A DNA stretch of 53,356 nucleotides from JAYKGU01 sp035285585 (GTDB lineage Bacteria > Cyanobacteriota > Cyanobacteriia > CAKZMO01). The position numbers and the translations under genes were made by a program. The notes below the pieces were generated by a model, which searched no databases, was not told the DNA's origin, and saw nothing but the letters and a program-made list of their open reading frames with translations. This document shows positions 15,487-24,230 of the stretch, in pieces (position 1 is the stretch's first letter; every line of letters begins with the position of its first letter). The stretch spans positions 1 through 53,356 of the forward strand of contig JAYKGU010000189.1 in NCBI GenBank assembly GCA_035285585.1, written 5' to 3'.

Positions 15487-16329
15487 ATGGATTGGCAAGC
15501 AATTTCCGGAAACTGGCTGCTGGTGCCCTCCCGCCCCAGGGCCATTGTTCACTTTTTGGGCGGGGCGTTTGTCGCCGGTGCGCCCCAAATCACTTACCGA
15601 CTGCTGCTGGAGCATCTGGCCCATCAGGGCTATGCCGTCGTGGCAACGCCGTTCATTAACACGATGGATCACGTGGCGATCGCCCGCAGCACTCTCCTGG
15701 CCTTTGAAGGAGCGCTGGATTATCTCCAGGAGCAGATCCTGCGCCAGCGCTATCTGCCCGTCTATGGGCTGGGCCATAGCATGGGCTGCAAGCTCCACCT
15801 GCTGATTTGCAGCCTGTTTGAGGTGGAGCGGGCAGGCAACATTTTCATCTCGTTCAACAACTTCCCGGCCCGTCGCTCCATCCCGTTTCTGGAGCAGGCC
15901 AACCAGTTCTCGACGGTGTTTGAGGGGATGCGCCAATCCTTCCCCCTGCTGAATCAATTTGCCCAGGTCTCTCCGATGCTGGATGCGGAGTTTGTGCCGT
16001 CCCCCGACGAAACCAATCAGCTCATTGCCGATCGCTATGCGGTGCGGCGCAATTTGCTCATCAAGTTCCGCCAGGATGACATTGACCAGACCCTCACCCT
16101 CAATGACGTTCTGCAGCTACGGTTTCCGGATCTGACCACCTTTCACATTTTACCGGGGAACCACCTCACGCCCCTGGGTCAGGATGTGACCTGGCAATCG
16201 GGAGATGCGTTTTCTCCCATTGATGCCCTGGGTCAGTTTGTCCGCCAGGAATTTTATCGGGACTTGCATCAACTCAAGCTGCAGGTATTGCGCTGGCTGG
16301 ATCCCGTTACCTTTGACCGGAAGGCTTGA
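15487..16329 (+). CDS. DUF1350 alpha/beta-hydrolase-like protein
   Basis: A 280-residue soluble protein of the DUF1350 family found in cyanobacteria and plastids. It begins DWQAISGNWLLVPSRPRAIVHFLGGAFVAGAPQ-like and carries a nucleophile-elbow sequence GHSMG (in YGLGHSMGCKLHLL), a strand-turn-helix typical of alpha/beta hydrolases. Near the C-terminus is HILPGNHLTPLGQD, which may supply a catalytic histidine. It is followed 61 bases later by the SbcC-like gene on the same strand. The enzymatic activity and substrate are not known for this family. Confidence 0.85.
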   Translation: MDWQAISGNWLLVPSRPRAIVHFLGGAFVAGAPQITYRLLLEHLAHQGYAVVATPFINTMDHVAIARSTLLAFEGALDYLQEQILRQRYLPVYGLGHSMGCKLHLLICSLFEVERAGNIFISFNNFPARRSIPFLEQANQFSTVFEGMRQSFPLLNQFAQVSPMLDAEFVPSPDETNQLIADRYAVRRNLLIKFRQDDIDQTLTLNDVLQLRFPDLTTFHILPGNHLTPLGQDVTWQSGDAFSPIDALGQFVRQEFYRDLHQLKLQVLRWLDPVTFDRKA

Positions 16330-16390
16330 ATGGAACTGGCGGGCGGTGCTCCTTTACCGGGTTTGCTTAATCAGAAGCGCTGGATATTGC

Positions 16391-19153
16391 ATGGAAATTC
16401 TTTCGGTTACGCTCAAGAACTTCAAATCCCATGGCGATCGCCATTTCTCCTTTCAACCGGGTACCAACGCCATTTGTGGTGAAAACGGGGCAGGGAAGAC
16501 CAGTATTCTGGAGGCGATCGCCTGGGTGCTTTTCAACTACCGGGGCAACTATCGCAAAGAAGACTTTATCCGCAACGGGGCCAGCAGCGCCCAGGCGACG
16601 GTGTCTTTCGTTTCCAGCCGGGATACCCGCACCTACGACGTGATGCGCTGCACCAGCCGGGGCTACAGCCTCTACGATCCCCAACTGGGACAGCGGCTAC
16701 CCTACACCCGCATTGAAGATGAAGTGCTGCCCTGGCTGCGGCAACATCTGGGGGTATCGCCCGGTACGGATTTGGAGCGGCTGTTTGAAAACACCATTGG
16801 CGTTCCCCAGGGCACTTTTACGGCAGACTTTTTGCTGACGGCGGAGAAGCGCAAGCAGGTCTTTGATGCCGTCCTCAAAGTGGAGGAGTACAAACAGGTC
16901 TACTCCGGACTGGCCGCCCTGAAGAAGTACGGAGATGGGCAAATTGAAGCGGTTCAGCGGGATCTGGCCCATTACGAGGAGGCGCTGGCGGATTGGGAGA
17001 CGGTGCAAACCCGCCACCAGCAGCTCCAGCAGACCATTCAGCAGGATGAGGCGACGCTGACGGCCCTGGAAGAGCAGTTAACCCACCTGCAAAGCCAGCG
17101 GGATCAGTTCGCGGCCCAGGCCCAGCAGGTGCAGCAACTGGCCGCCCAACTGCAAACCCTGGCCACCCAGATCACGGGACAGGCCCAGGCGCGATCGCTC
17201 CGACAGCACGCCGTTGCCCAGGCCCAGCAAGCCGTTGAGCGCTGCAGCCAGCATCGGGCGGGGTATGAGGCTTACCAGCAGGCAGAGGCGGCCCTACAGG
17301 CCCTGGATCAGCAAGCTAAGCAGCAAAAGAAACTGATTAAGCAGCGCCAGACCCAGCAGCAAGCCCTGGCCACCCACGGGGCCAAAGTCACAGCCCTGCG
17401 CCTGGAGTGCGATCGCCTGACGAAAATTGAATCCACCCTGGCCACTTTGGAACCGCTGCTGGTGCAGCAAACCGAGCTAGAGCAGCAGCAGGCGGCGGTA
17501 GATCAGCAGCTCCAGCACCTACAGCAGTGTCAGCTAGAGCTGGATGCGGGCAACCAGCAGCTTCAGCGGCTGCGGCACGAGTGGAAGCAGTTGGCCCAGG
17601 ACATTGAACGACTGCGATCCCTGGAGCCGGTCGTAGAGACGATCCCTGATATGGAACAGCAGCGCGATCGCCTCCAGCTCCAGATCAGCCGGGTAGATGC
17701 AGCCCGCCAGTTTGAGGCAGAGCTGCGGCAGCTGGTGGCGACGGTGGGGGAACGGGGCGATCGCCTCCAAACCGAAGCCCAGCTTGCCCTGCAAACCCTG
17801 CAAACCCTACGACCAGCCGGAGCGGATCAGGGGCCTGATCCCCTCGCCCCCATCGCGGCTGCCCTGGAATCGGGAACTGCCCTCAGTAGCGAAATTCTCA
17901 CCACCCTGCAAACTATCCTGGCCGACCTGGCGGAGCAGGTTGCCGTGCCCAAGCTGAAGCGGCAGGTGACCGACCTCACCCGCCAGCTCCAAACCGCCTA
18001 CCAGCACCGGGCCGACTGTACCCATCTGGAGGACAAACTGGCCCAGCAGGCCGCACGCCAGCGGGAAGGGGAGCAGCTCCAGGGGCGATTGAAGGAACTC
18101 CAGGCCCAGCTCGATACCCAGGCAGAACGACAGCAGCAGCGATCGCACCTCACCCAGTCTCTGGCGCAGTTAGACAACCCCAGGGGCCGTCACCAGCTTT
18201 TGCACGCTGAGCTGAAAACGCGGGATCAGGTGCTGGCCAACTATCAGCAGGCCCAAGCTGAGGGCGATCGCCTGGAGCAGCAGCTCCGGGATCTGGAAGA
18301 AAAGCTCCAGCCCTTTGCTGATCTGGAAGCCCGGGTGGACGAGCAGCAGACCCAGCGCCAGACCCACCAGCCCAGCTACCGGATCTACCTGCAAAATCAG
18401 CAGGAAGCCGACCAGCTTGCTGTCCGTCAGGCAGACCTGGAAGCCGCCCAGCACCAGCTCCAAACGCTAGAGCAGGAGCATCAAGAGGTGCAGCAGGCCC
18501 ATGACGAAGCGATCGCCCAGTACAATTCCGACGACCATCGGCAGCTGGACGCCGACTACACCGAGGCCCGCAGTCAGGCGGATCAGCTACGGGGCCGCTT
18601 GCCCCAGCAAAAGCAAACTCTGGCAGAGCTGGAGGCCACCCTGGCGAAGCTCAAAACCCTGGCGGAGAAACGCGATCGCGCCCAGGCCGACCTCAAGCAA
18701 AAGGATCGGATCAAGCGCTTCATCAACTTCGCCCGCAAGGTTTACAAGGAAGCAGGGCCACGGGTAACCGAACGCTACGTGCAGACCATCTCCCACGAAG
18801 CGGATCGCCTGTTTCGGGAACTGCTTAACCGTCCCAACGTCGCCCTGGAATGGACGCGGGACTACGAAATTATCGTGCAGGAGGGGGCACATCGCCGCCG
18901 CTTCATTAACCTGTCCGGCGGGGAGCAAATGTGTGCGGCCCTGGCGGTGCGGCTGGCGCTGCTGCGGGTGTTGGCCGATATCGATGTGGCCTTCTTCGAC
19001 GAACCCACCACCAATATGGATCGGCTACGCCGCCAAAGTTTAGCCGAGGCGATCGCCAACATCCGCACGTTCAAGCAGCTCTTTGTCATTAGCCACGATG
19101 ACACCTTCGAGCAGTTCACTGAAAACATCATCTTCGTGGAGCGCGATGCTTAG
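16391..19153 (+). CDS. SbcC/Rad50-like SMC ATPase
   Basis: A 920-residue ATPase. The N-terminal P-loop (GENGAGKTS, residues 30-38) sits in MEILSVTLKNFKSHGDRHFSF, the standard SbcC/Rad50 start. A glutamine-rich coiled coil of about 600 residues follows. The C-terminal lobe has LSGGEQMCAALAVRL, Walker B VAFFDEPTTNMD (Asp870) and the switch VISHDD. SbcC/Rad50 with its nuclease partner SbcD/Mre11 processes DNA ends and hairpins. No CxxC zinc hook is visible in the coiled coil and no sbcD lies next door. ATG 16391 is chosen because it gives the conserved N-terminus; an upstream in-frame ATG lies inside the DUF1350 gene. Confidence 0.88.
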   Translation: MEILSVTLKNFKSHGDRHFSFQPGTNAICGENGAGKTSILEAIAWVLFNYRGNYRKEDFIRNGASSAQATVSFVSSRDTRTYDVMRCTSRGYSLYDPQLGQRLPYTRIEDEVLPWLRQHLGVSPGTDLERLFENTIGVPQGTFTADFLLTAEKRKQVFDAVLKVEEYKQVYSGLAALKKYGDGQIEAVQRDLAHYEEALADWETVQTRHQQLQQTIQQDEATLTALEEQLTHLQSQRDQFAAQAQQVQQLAAQLQTLATQITGQAQARSLRQHAVAQAQQAVERCSQHRAGYEAYQQAEAALQALDQQAKQQKKLIKQRQTQQQALATHGAKVTALRLECDRLTKIESTLATLEPLLVQQTELEQQQAAVDQQLQHLQQCQLELDAGNQQLQRLRHEWKQLAQDIERLRSLEPVVETIPDMEQQRDRLQLQISRVDAARQFEAELRQLVATVGERGDRLQTEAQLALQTLQTLRPAGADQGPDPLAPIAAALESGTALSSEILTTLQTILADLAEQVAVPKLKRQVTDLTRQLQTAYQHRADCTHLEDKLAQQAARQREGEQLQGRLKELQAQLDTQAERQQQRSHLTQSLAQLDNPRGRHQLLHAELKTRDQVLANYQQAQAEGDRLEQQLRDLEEKLQPFADLEARVDEQQTQRQTHQPSYRIYLQNQQEADQLAVRQADLEAAQHQLQTLEQEHQEVQQAHDEAIAQYNSDDHRQLDADYTEARSQADQLRGRLPQQKQTLAELEATLAKLKTLAEKRDRAQADLKQKDRIKRFINFARKVYKEAGPRVTERYVQTISHEADRLFRELLNRPNVALEWTRDYEIIVQEGAHRRRFINLSGGEQMCAALAVRLALLRVLADIDVAFFDEPTTNMDRLRRQSLAEAIANIRTFKQLFVISHDDTFEQFTENIIFVERDA

Positions 19154-19167
19154 GCGCTAACAGGCGG

Positions 19168-19743
19168 CTATTCCCAGGTTTCGGCTTTGCAGGTGGATAG
19201 AATGCGCTCGTCGTTGGAGCTGACCGTATCGAGGGGTTGGAAGCCAACCAGACTCACCGTCACCCCTTCACCGCTGGCAGACGCCACGGGAGCTGTGGTG
19301 TCGAGAGGAACGGCATAGGGAAACACTTCCTGCTCGTAGGTGGCTCGCACCATCAGGGAAAGCTGATCGGCCTGGAACTCGCCCCGAAAGCAGTCAAACG
19401 ACGAGTGGGGCATGTAGAGCGCCCCTACGGTTTGCCGTCCCGTGACTTCAAAGACCATGTAGACTGCGCCGATCTGGTCAGGCTCGGAGGTTTGCCCATA
19501 GAGATAGACGCCATCGGGTAGCGGCTGGGAAAGGGGAGCGATCGCCGTCTTAGCGGTGGGGATCGGGGCTGCACCTGACTCGACCGGGGGCTGACTCGCC
19601 TGTCCCACAACCCCTGCCAAACCCGTTGCCCAGAGGCCAACGGTCAGGGCCGCGATCCCAGCGGTGGAGGAACAGAGCCTGCCAATTCGCGCACTCGCCA
19701 GGGAGCGCCACGATGACGTATTTTTGGCTTGTTTCGTATGCAC
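19168..19743 (-). CDS. Conserved cyanobacterial exported protein, unknown function
   Basis: A 191-residue protein with an N-terminal hydrophobic segment (TAGIAALTVGLWATGLAGVV) acting as signal or anchor. The mature domain contains PLPDGVYLYGQTSEPDQIGAVYMVFE and GALYMPHSSFDCFRGEFQADQLSLMVR, a pattern recurring in cyanobacterial hypothetical exported proteins. It has two cysteines, one in SSFDCF and one near the C-terminus (STCKAE), that could pair. The GTG start has a good AGGGAGG seven bases upstream, which supports it. It is convergent with the SbcC-like gene (15-base spacer). No enzymatic motif is seen. Confidence 0.7.
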   Translation of the reverse strand: MHTKQAKNTSSWRSLASARIGRLCSSTAGIAALTVGLWATGLAGVVGQASQPPVESGAAPIPTAKTAIAPLSQPLPDGVYLYGQTSEPDQIGAVYMVFEVTGRQTVGALYMPHSSFDCFRGEFQADQLSLMVRATYEQEVFPYAVPLDTTAPVASASGEGVTVSLVGFQPLDTVSSNDERILSTCKAETWE

Positions 19744-20117
19744 CGTTGATCCTCCCTTACTTCAAAACTAAACAGCTACACATTGATGAATCTATCTTTA
19801 ACTCTAGCGAATAACTGAGAAGCCCCCGCTCAAACCTTTCGAAACGTTACACAGCGGTTACAAGGCAGCTTCCCACTGAACTGAGATACAGCGCCTCCCC
19901 GAGAGATTACGGACAGGAACGGAGATTTCTCACAAATTTTGTTTGGGCTGCTTCAGCAACCTCTCCCTGGACGAAACCACAGGGTTAATTTCTGTGAAGT
20001 TATAAAAAGATAGATGTATCTGGCTCTCATATTTAAGCCAATTAAAATCGCGCAAGAATCCGGCAGGGGCAAATGGTTGTTTGCCCCTATACCGGTCAAT
20101 TCAGGCCACAGGTTTGC
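19744..20117. other. Intergenic region downstream of the sigma factor gene
   Basis: A 374-base spacer that is AT-richer than its surroundings. It holds a solo family A core hairpin (20065-20088) and the GTG ribosome site of the 191-aa gene. Nothing else in it looks coding. Confidence 0.5.
20065..20088 (-). terminator. Solo family A core hairpin after the sigma factor gene
   Basis: AGGGGCAAA and TTTGCCCCT form a nine-base-pair stem with a six-base loop. It matches the core palindrome of family A repeats but lacks their flanks. It begins 30 bases downstream of the sigma factor stop codon, so it may act as a 3' end or terminator structure. There is no clear T-run. Confidence 0.5.
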
Positions 20118-21119
20118 TTAACTAGCCAGATAGCCCTTCACCGAGGCTTTGCGGCGGCGCAGGTGGTCGAGGGCCTGCCGCTCAAGCTGGCGCACCCGCT
20201 CCCGGCTGATGTTCATCCGCTGGCCGACCTTGGCCAGGGACAGCTCCCGACCGTCCGTCAACCCAAAACGCAGGGTGAGCACTTCCCGCTGCTGGGGGGT
20301 TAGCTCGGCCATCAGGTCATTCAAGTCCTGCCGCAGCAGTTCCTGGGTAGCGTAGTTTTCGGGGGAGGCATCTTCGTCCTCCAGCAGATCCTGCAGCTCC
20401 GTATCCTGGTTGTCGCCCACCCGCATGTCGAGGGACACCGGCTGGCGGGCCATCAGCAGGTAATCGCGGATCTGGGCTGGCTCCAGCTCCAGTGCTTCAG
20501 CGATTTCGACGGGGCTGGGGCTGCGGCCCAGCTTTTGGGTCAGCTCCCGCTGAACTTTTTTGATTTTATTGAGCTTTTCGGTGATGTGGATGGGCAAACG
20601 GATGGTGCGGGCCTGCTGGGCGATCGCCCGCGTAATTGCCTGACGAATCCACCAGTAGGCATAGGTCGAGAACTTGTAGCCCCGCGTGGGGTCAAACTTC
20701 TCCACGCCCCGCTCCAGGCCCAGGGTGCCCTCCTGGATCAGGTCGAGAAATTCCAGATTGCGCTTCTGGTACTTCTTGGCGATCGCCACCACCAGCCGCA
20801 GGTTCGCCTCGATCATTTTCTTCTTGGCCCGCTGCCCAACCTGTAGAATGCTGTTGAGGTCTTCTACCGTCAGCTTCGCCTTTTCAGCCCATTCATCCTG
20901 GGTGGGTTCACGGTCTAGCGTTTTCCCCAGTTCCTCCTTCAGCTCTAGCAGGCCCATCATTTTTTGAACCTGCTTACCGAAGACGATTTCTTGCTCGTGA
21001 GTTAACAGCGGCACGCGACCGATTTCGTGCAGATAGGTTCTTACCATATCTGCCGTAAACATCATTTTGGAGTCTTTCTTAGGAACTTTAACGTTGGCTT
21101 TCTCAGTTTTCATGGGCAT
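20118..21119 (-). CDS. Group 2 sigma-70 factor (SigB/SigD-type)
   Basis: A 333-residue RNA polymerase sigma factor lacking the long group 1 N-terminal extension. Region 1.2 is DMVRTYLHEIGRVPLLTHEQEI. Region 2 holds NLRLVVAIAKKYQKRNLEFLDLIQEGTLGLERGVEKFDPTRGYKFSTYAYWWIRQAI-like sequence, the RpoD core. Region 3 holds LPIHITEKLNKIKKVQREL. Region 4 contains RFGLTDGRELSLAKVGQRMNISRERVRQLERQAL. Group 2 factors in cyanobacteria direct transcription under nitrogen, carbon, light and dark stress and are dispensable. The start DMVRTYLHEIGRVPLLT resembles the SigB/SigD branch, but the exact paralogue cannot be fixed without a tree. Confidence 0.93.
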   Translation of the reverse strand: MPMKTEKANVKVPKKDSKMMFTADMVRTYLHEIGRVPLLTHEQEIVFGKQVQKMMGLLELKEELGKTLDREPTQDEWAEKAKLTVEDLNSILQVGQRAKKKMIEANLRLVVAIAKKYQKRNLEFLDLIQEGTLGLERGVEKFDPTRGYKFSTYAYWWIRQAITRAIAQQARTIRLPIHITEKLNKIKKVQRELTQKLGRSPSPVEIAEALELEPAQIRDYLLMARQPVSLDMRVGDNQDTELQDLLEDEDASPENYATQELLRQDLNDLMAELTPQQREVLTLRFGLTDGRELSLAKVGQRMNISRERVRQLERQALDHLRRRKASVKGYLAS

Positions 21120-22243
21120 CGCGAGGGTACCTCGTCGGACAACAGTGCAGGAATTGGGTTACAACCCGGTGAGCCAACTGGTGCAACTTTGTGGAACTGG
21201 ACTCTGGTCAGTACCCATCAGGCAGGAACAATCTCAACCGGGCAATCAACAATAAGGGAACGAACGGTAGGGGACATGACGACTAACCTTCGCTTCAAGA
21301 TGGAGCATTGGGCGTCTCGTTTAAGTTGGCTTGCCGATTGACAACGCATCTTTCGAAACCGTTTGTTGACAGGTGAACTGCCTGAGGCAGTCCAGATCAA
21401 AAATCTCAAACGCGTGAGGAGGCAAATGAAGGCACTCGGCCTTTACAAAGTCGCAAAAGCTGACGTGAAGGAATCATCACATCAGTCAACTGCCGACCAT
21501 CCATCATTCTCTTTCCTTATCTACAGCAGCGTTGCCATTATCCCAGTCACTCTTGAACCGCTGGCGCTGCAAAGCGAAGTCATTACGGCTTTGTCTTTTC
21601 TCCATCGTATTATAAGTTTATGGGTTAGTAAAGGGTTGCGATTCATCCGAAAGGGTGAACTCAACCGATTTTTTGACGTCCCCTTGATAATGATCAGTGG
21701 TGGTGTATAACAGGCATCAATCCAGCGGTTTGGCACAAGGTAAATGAATGATATAAACCGGAAGGCAGGTTTTCTAGATCTCTACACAAAATGTCAGACA
21801 AAATATCTGACAGAGCAGTGCTCTTAGTGAGCGGACAGACTTAGGAAAGCGTCCTTATTTACTATGGTGAATCCTTGGGCCTTCGAAAGAAAACGAAACA
21901 GGAGTGAAATAACCGAACGTTTCAGGGGTAATTTCCCCGGCTGAAAAAGCAGTACGGCAGAGGTCGCCCGCTGGCTCCCTCTCCTGGAGTCAACTTCTGC
22001 CCTCCCTAGTCGAAGAATACAACTAGTTTGTTCCACCATCAGTAAGAAACCATGGTGCTGACTTAGGATTAGCCCCATCTGAGATAATGATTAATTTTTT
22101 CTTAATTCAACTGGGGGCGATCGCCCCCTGGAATGCTCCCAAATTCCTTCCCGAATCCCCCTGAAGACTCACCTTAGACGGTGGTTAAACACTTTAAAAA
22201 GTCAAGCCTATCAAAACCCCTGATTTCTGGGTTTAGTTTTGGT
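21120..22243. other. 1.1-kb non-coding region rich in hairpins, candidate RNA locus
   Basis: AT-richer than the flanks and without a convincing gene; the longest frame (21363-21710) lacks recognisable features. It should hold the sigma factor promoter at its left. Hairpins seen: ACTGCCTGAGGCAGT (21377-21391), TGTCAGA/TCTGACA (21792-21812), GAGCAGTGCTC (21813-21823), a GGAC/GTCC stem near 21833, TTTCAGGGG/CCCC..TGAAA near 21920, and a two-part stem with arms GGCAGAGGTCG and CAACTTCTGCC near 21955-22005. The HIP1 palindrome GGGGGCGATCGCCCCC lies at 22113-22128. The density of stacked stems suggests a structured RNA in 21.8-22.1 kb. Confidence 0.45.
22113..22128 (-). terminator. HIP1-centred palindrome downstream of herA-like gene
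   Basis: The perfect 16-base palindrome GGGGGCGATCGCCCCC lies about 115 bases after the herA-like stop. On the minus strand it is followed, some bases later, by an A/T-rich run (AATTAAGAAAAAATTAATC). A terminator role is plausible but there is no immediate U-tract. Confidence 0.35.
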
Positions 22244-23938
22244 TCAAAACCCCAGATCGGCCTTCGCCGATTCAGCCGCCTGGAGCAGGGCGGCGGTAGG
22301 CATCTCTTCCCAGTCAGTATCCCCAATTTCGGCATAAAAAGATTCATCGTAGGGACGGGTGCGAATCACCACGGGCATGGGCACCGCATGGCCCAAGATC
22401 AGCGCCTGCTGCTTGGAGTCGAGCTTGGCCAGCACCGATCGCAGGTTTTGCCCGCCGGAAACCCCGGTAAAGATGGCGTCGATGTCTTTTTCGTCGTTGA
22501 GCAGGGCGGTGATGCGGGTGCCAATTTGGGACATGACCTCCGTATCGATCCCTGATGGGCGCTGATCCACCACCAGCAGGGTGACAAAGTACTTGCGCAT
22601 CTCACGGGCGATGGTGCCAAAGATGGTCTGGCGCACGGTGCCGGGATCGAGGAAGCGGTGGGCCTCTTCGATGGTGATGACTAACTGGCGGGGGCGATCG
22701 CTGGGATTCTTCGTCTGCAAAAACGTCTCCGCCTTACGGACATAGTTGGCGTGGATGCGGCGGGCAATCACATTGGTAGCCAGCATGTAAGACAGCAGGT
22801 TGGACTGGGAGCCAAACTCGACAATGACATGCTTGCCCGCCTCCAGGGAGTCGAGAATCTGGTTCACATAGTCGTGGGGCACCGTATTGCGAATGTACTT
22901 CAGGTCATCCAGCCGGGTGAGCTTGCGCTGCAGGGCCATGATGGAGGACTTGCTGCCCATCTTCACTTCACAAAATTCCTGAATCTCTTCATTACTCATG
23001 GAAAGCAGGCGGGTGATCCAGGACTTGCCAAACTCATTGCGCAGAATGATAGCGTTTTCCAGACTCGCCTCCGACAGGTTCAGCTCGCCCCGCACCAGCA
23101 CCAGATCCTCCACGTCGATCTGGCTGTAGCTGATGTAGAGTTCCTGGGCATCCCGCACGCCCCGCCGCCGGGTGGATTCGGGATCGAGGGTGTAGATTTG
23201 CACCCGGTCGGGGAAGAGCTGACGCAGTCCCTTGACCGTGCTGAAGTGCTTGCCTTCTTTAGCCGCCTCCCAGCCGTATTCCGAATGCATGTCGAAAATC
23301 AAATTCACCGCCGCCCGTTTGCGGATGATGCCAGAGAGCAGCAGGCGGGTCAGGAAGGACTTTCCAGTGCCCGACTTGCCAAAAACGCCGTTGCTGCGCT
23401 CGGCAAACCGATCCAGATCCAGACAGATGGGCACATCCATATCAATGGGCTGGCCGATGGAGAAGTTGCGCCGATGGGGATCATCCTCCCAGCCAAACAC
23501 CACGCGAAAGTCTCGCTCGGTGGCCTCAAACACCTGGCTGAAGTGGCTGGGCACCGTTTTTACGGGCAGCAGCTCCACATCAGCGCTGCTCTGGGCCTTG
23601 GGGCCGTTGGTATCATCGGTATCCGCCAGCCTCTTCCCCGGTTCGGGCGTCAGCATCAGCATGGGGGCCAGCTCCACTGTGCCGTAGGTGCCCGTCCCGG
23701 CCAGCACTTCCTGCAGAAAGGTGTTGCTGGGTTCTGGCGGATTGGCCATGATGCGGGGGCTGGCGGTGCCCAGAGACACATCCGTCATCAGGCAGAAGAA
23801 GTGCGATCGCCGCCCCCGCACCACGAGAAACTTGCCCACCCGCATGTCTTCCACGGACACATCGGGGTGCAGCCGCACCTCCAGACCTTGACTCAGAGAC
23901 CCTTGAATGACCGATCCCAACGGTTGTTCAGCGTTCAT
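22244..23938 (-). CDS. HerA-like ATPase (DUF87 / FtsK-HerA superfamily)
   Basis: A 564-residue hexameric-type ATPase. The N-terminus (about 1-100) has the beta-rich look of a HAS-barrel (GSVIQGSLSQGLEVRLHPDVSVEDMRVGKFLVV-like). Walker A is GKSGTGKS (187-194) in SNGVFGKSGTGKSFLTRLLLSG, and Walker B is LVITIEEAHRFL. The arginine-finger region is near VVDQRPSGIDTEVMSQIGTRI. HerA family members translocate DNA and often work with NurA nuclease in end resection; cyanobacteria also carry orphan copies annotated as DUF87 proteins. No nurA or SIR2/DUF4297 defence partner lies beside it. The SbcC-like gene is 3 kb away on the other strand, so a joint DNA-end role is only a possibility. Confidence 0.85.
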   Translation of the reverse strand: MNAEQPLGSVIQGSLSQGLEVRLHPDVSVEDMRVGKFLVVRGRRSHFFCLMTDVSLGTASPRIMANPPEPSNTFLQEVLAGTGTYGTVELAPMLMLTPEPGKRLADTDDTNGPKAQSSADVELLPVKTVPSHFSQVFEATERDFRVVFGWEDDPHRRNFSIGQPIDMDVPICLDLDRFAERSNGVFGKSGTGKSFLTRLLLSGIIRKRAAVNLIFDMHSEYGWEAAKEGKHFSTVKGLRQLFPDRVQIYTLDPESTRRRGVRDAQELYISYSQIDVEDLVLVRGELNLSEASLENAIILRNEFGKSWITRLLSMSNEEIQEFCEVKMGSKSSIMALQRKLTRLDDLKYIRNTVPHDYVNQILDSLEAGKHVIVEFGSQSNLLSYMLATNVIARRIHANYVRKAETFLQTKNPSDRPRQLVITIEEAHRFLDPGTVRQTIFGTIAREMRKYFVTLLVVDQRPSGIDTEVMSQIGTRITALLNDEKDIDAIFTGVSGGQNLRSVLAKLDSKQQALILGHAVPMPVVIRTRPYDESFYAEIGDTDWEEMPTAALLQAAESAKADLGF

Positions 23939-24010
23939 ACGCGCTCACCAGTACAGAACCAACGTTCTAAAATACCAATGTACGCGTTTCTGGAGTCAAA
24001 GCCCAGCAAC

Positions 24011-24056
24011 TCATCCACCCATTCCCCCATCCACCCACCTACTCACCCACCCAATT
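24011..24056. repeat. C-rich degenerate short tandem repeat
   Basis: A run of CATCCACCC, CCATCCACCCA and CTCACCCACCCA units, the classical cyanobacterial heptamer-like tandem repeat. It lies in the spacer between the divergent herA-like and YgjP-like genes. Confidence 0.75.
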
Positions 24057-24093
24057 CACTGCTTTGATGCAAGGAAGTGAGGTAAAACCGTGT

Positions 24094-24112
24094 TATCACC
24101 CAGAGGGTGATA
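24094..24112. promoter_or_regulatory. Perfect palindrome in the herA-like / ygjP-like divergent spacer
   Basis: TATCACCC and GGGTGATA form perfect eight-base arms around a three-base centre (AGA). It overlaps a TATATT sequence and lies 119 bases before the YgjP-like start and 156 bases before the herA-like start. It could be an operator or a small hairpin; no regulator is known for it. Confidence 0.4.
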
Positions 24113-24230
24113 TATTAGCGGCTTAGCGCTCCGGCGATCGCCTTCGGGCAACGACAATTGGAGCACGGGCGGCTGGACTTGCAGCCTCATTGGTTCACCG
24201 GATTTGGAACATGGGAAAGGGGGGCGAGAC

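Noticed and set aside
21363..21710. 115-aa open frame in the noncoding region upstream of the sigma factor
   Set aside because: No recognised motif, no ribosome site, amino acid pattern without clear structure, and it overlaps a hairpin; the region looks non-coding.
22751..24067. 438-aa plus-strand open frame opposite the HerA-like gene
   Set aside because: Antisense shadow ending in the C-rich tandem repeat (HSPIHPPTHPP); no domain.
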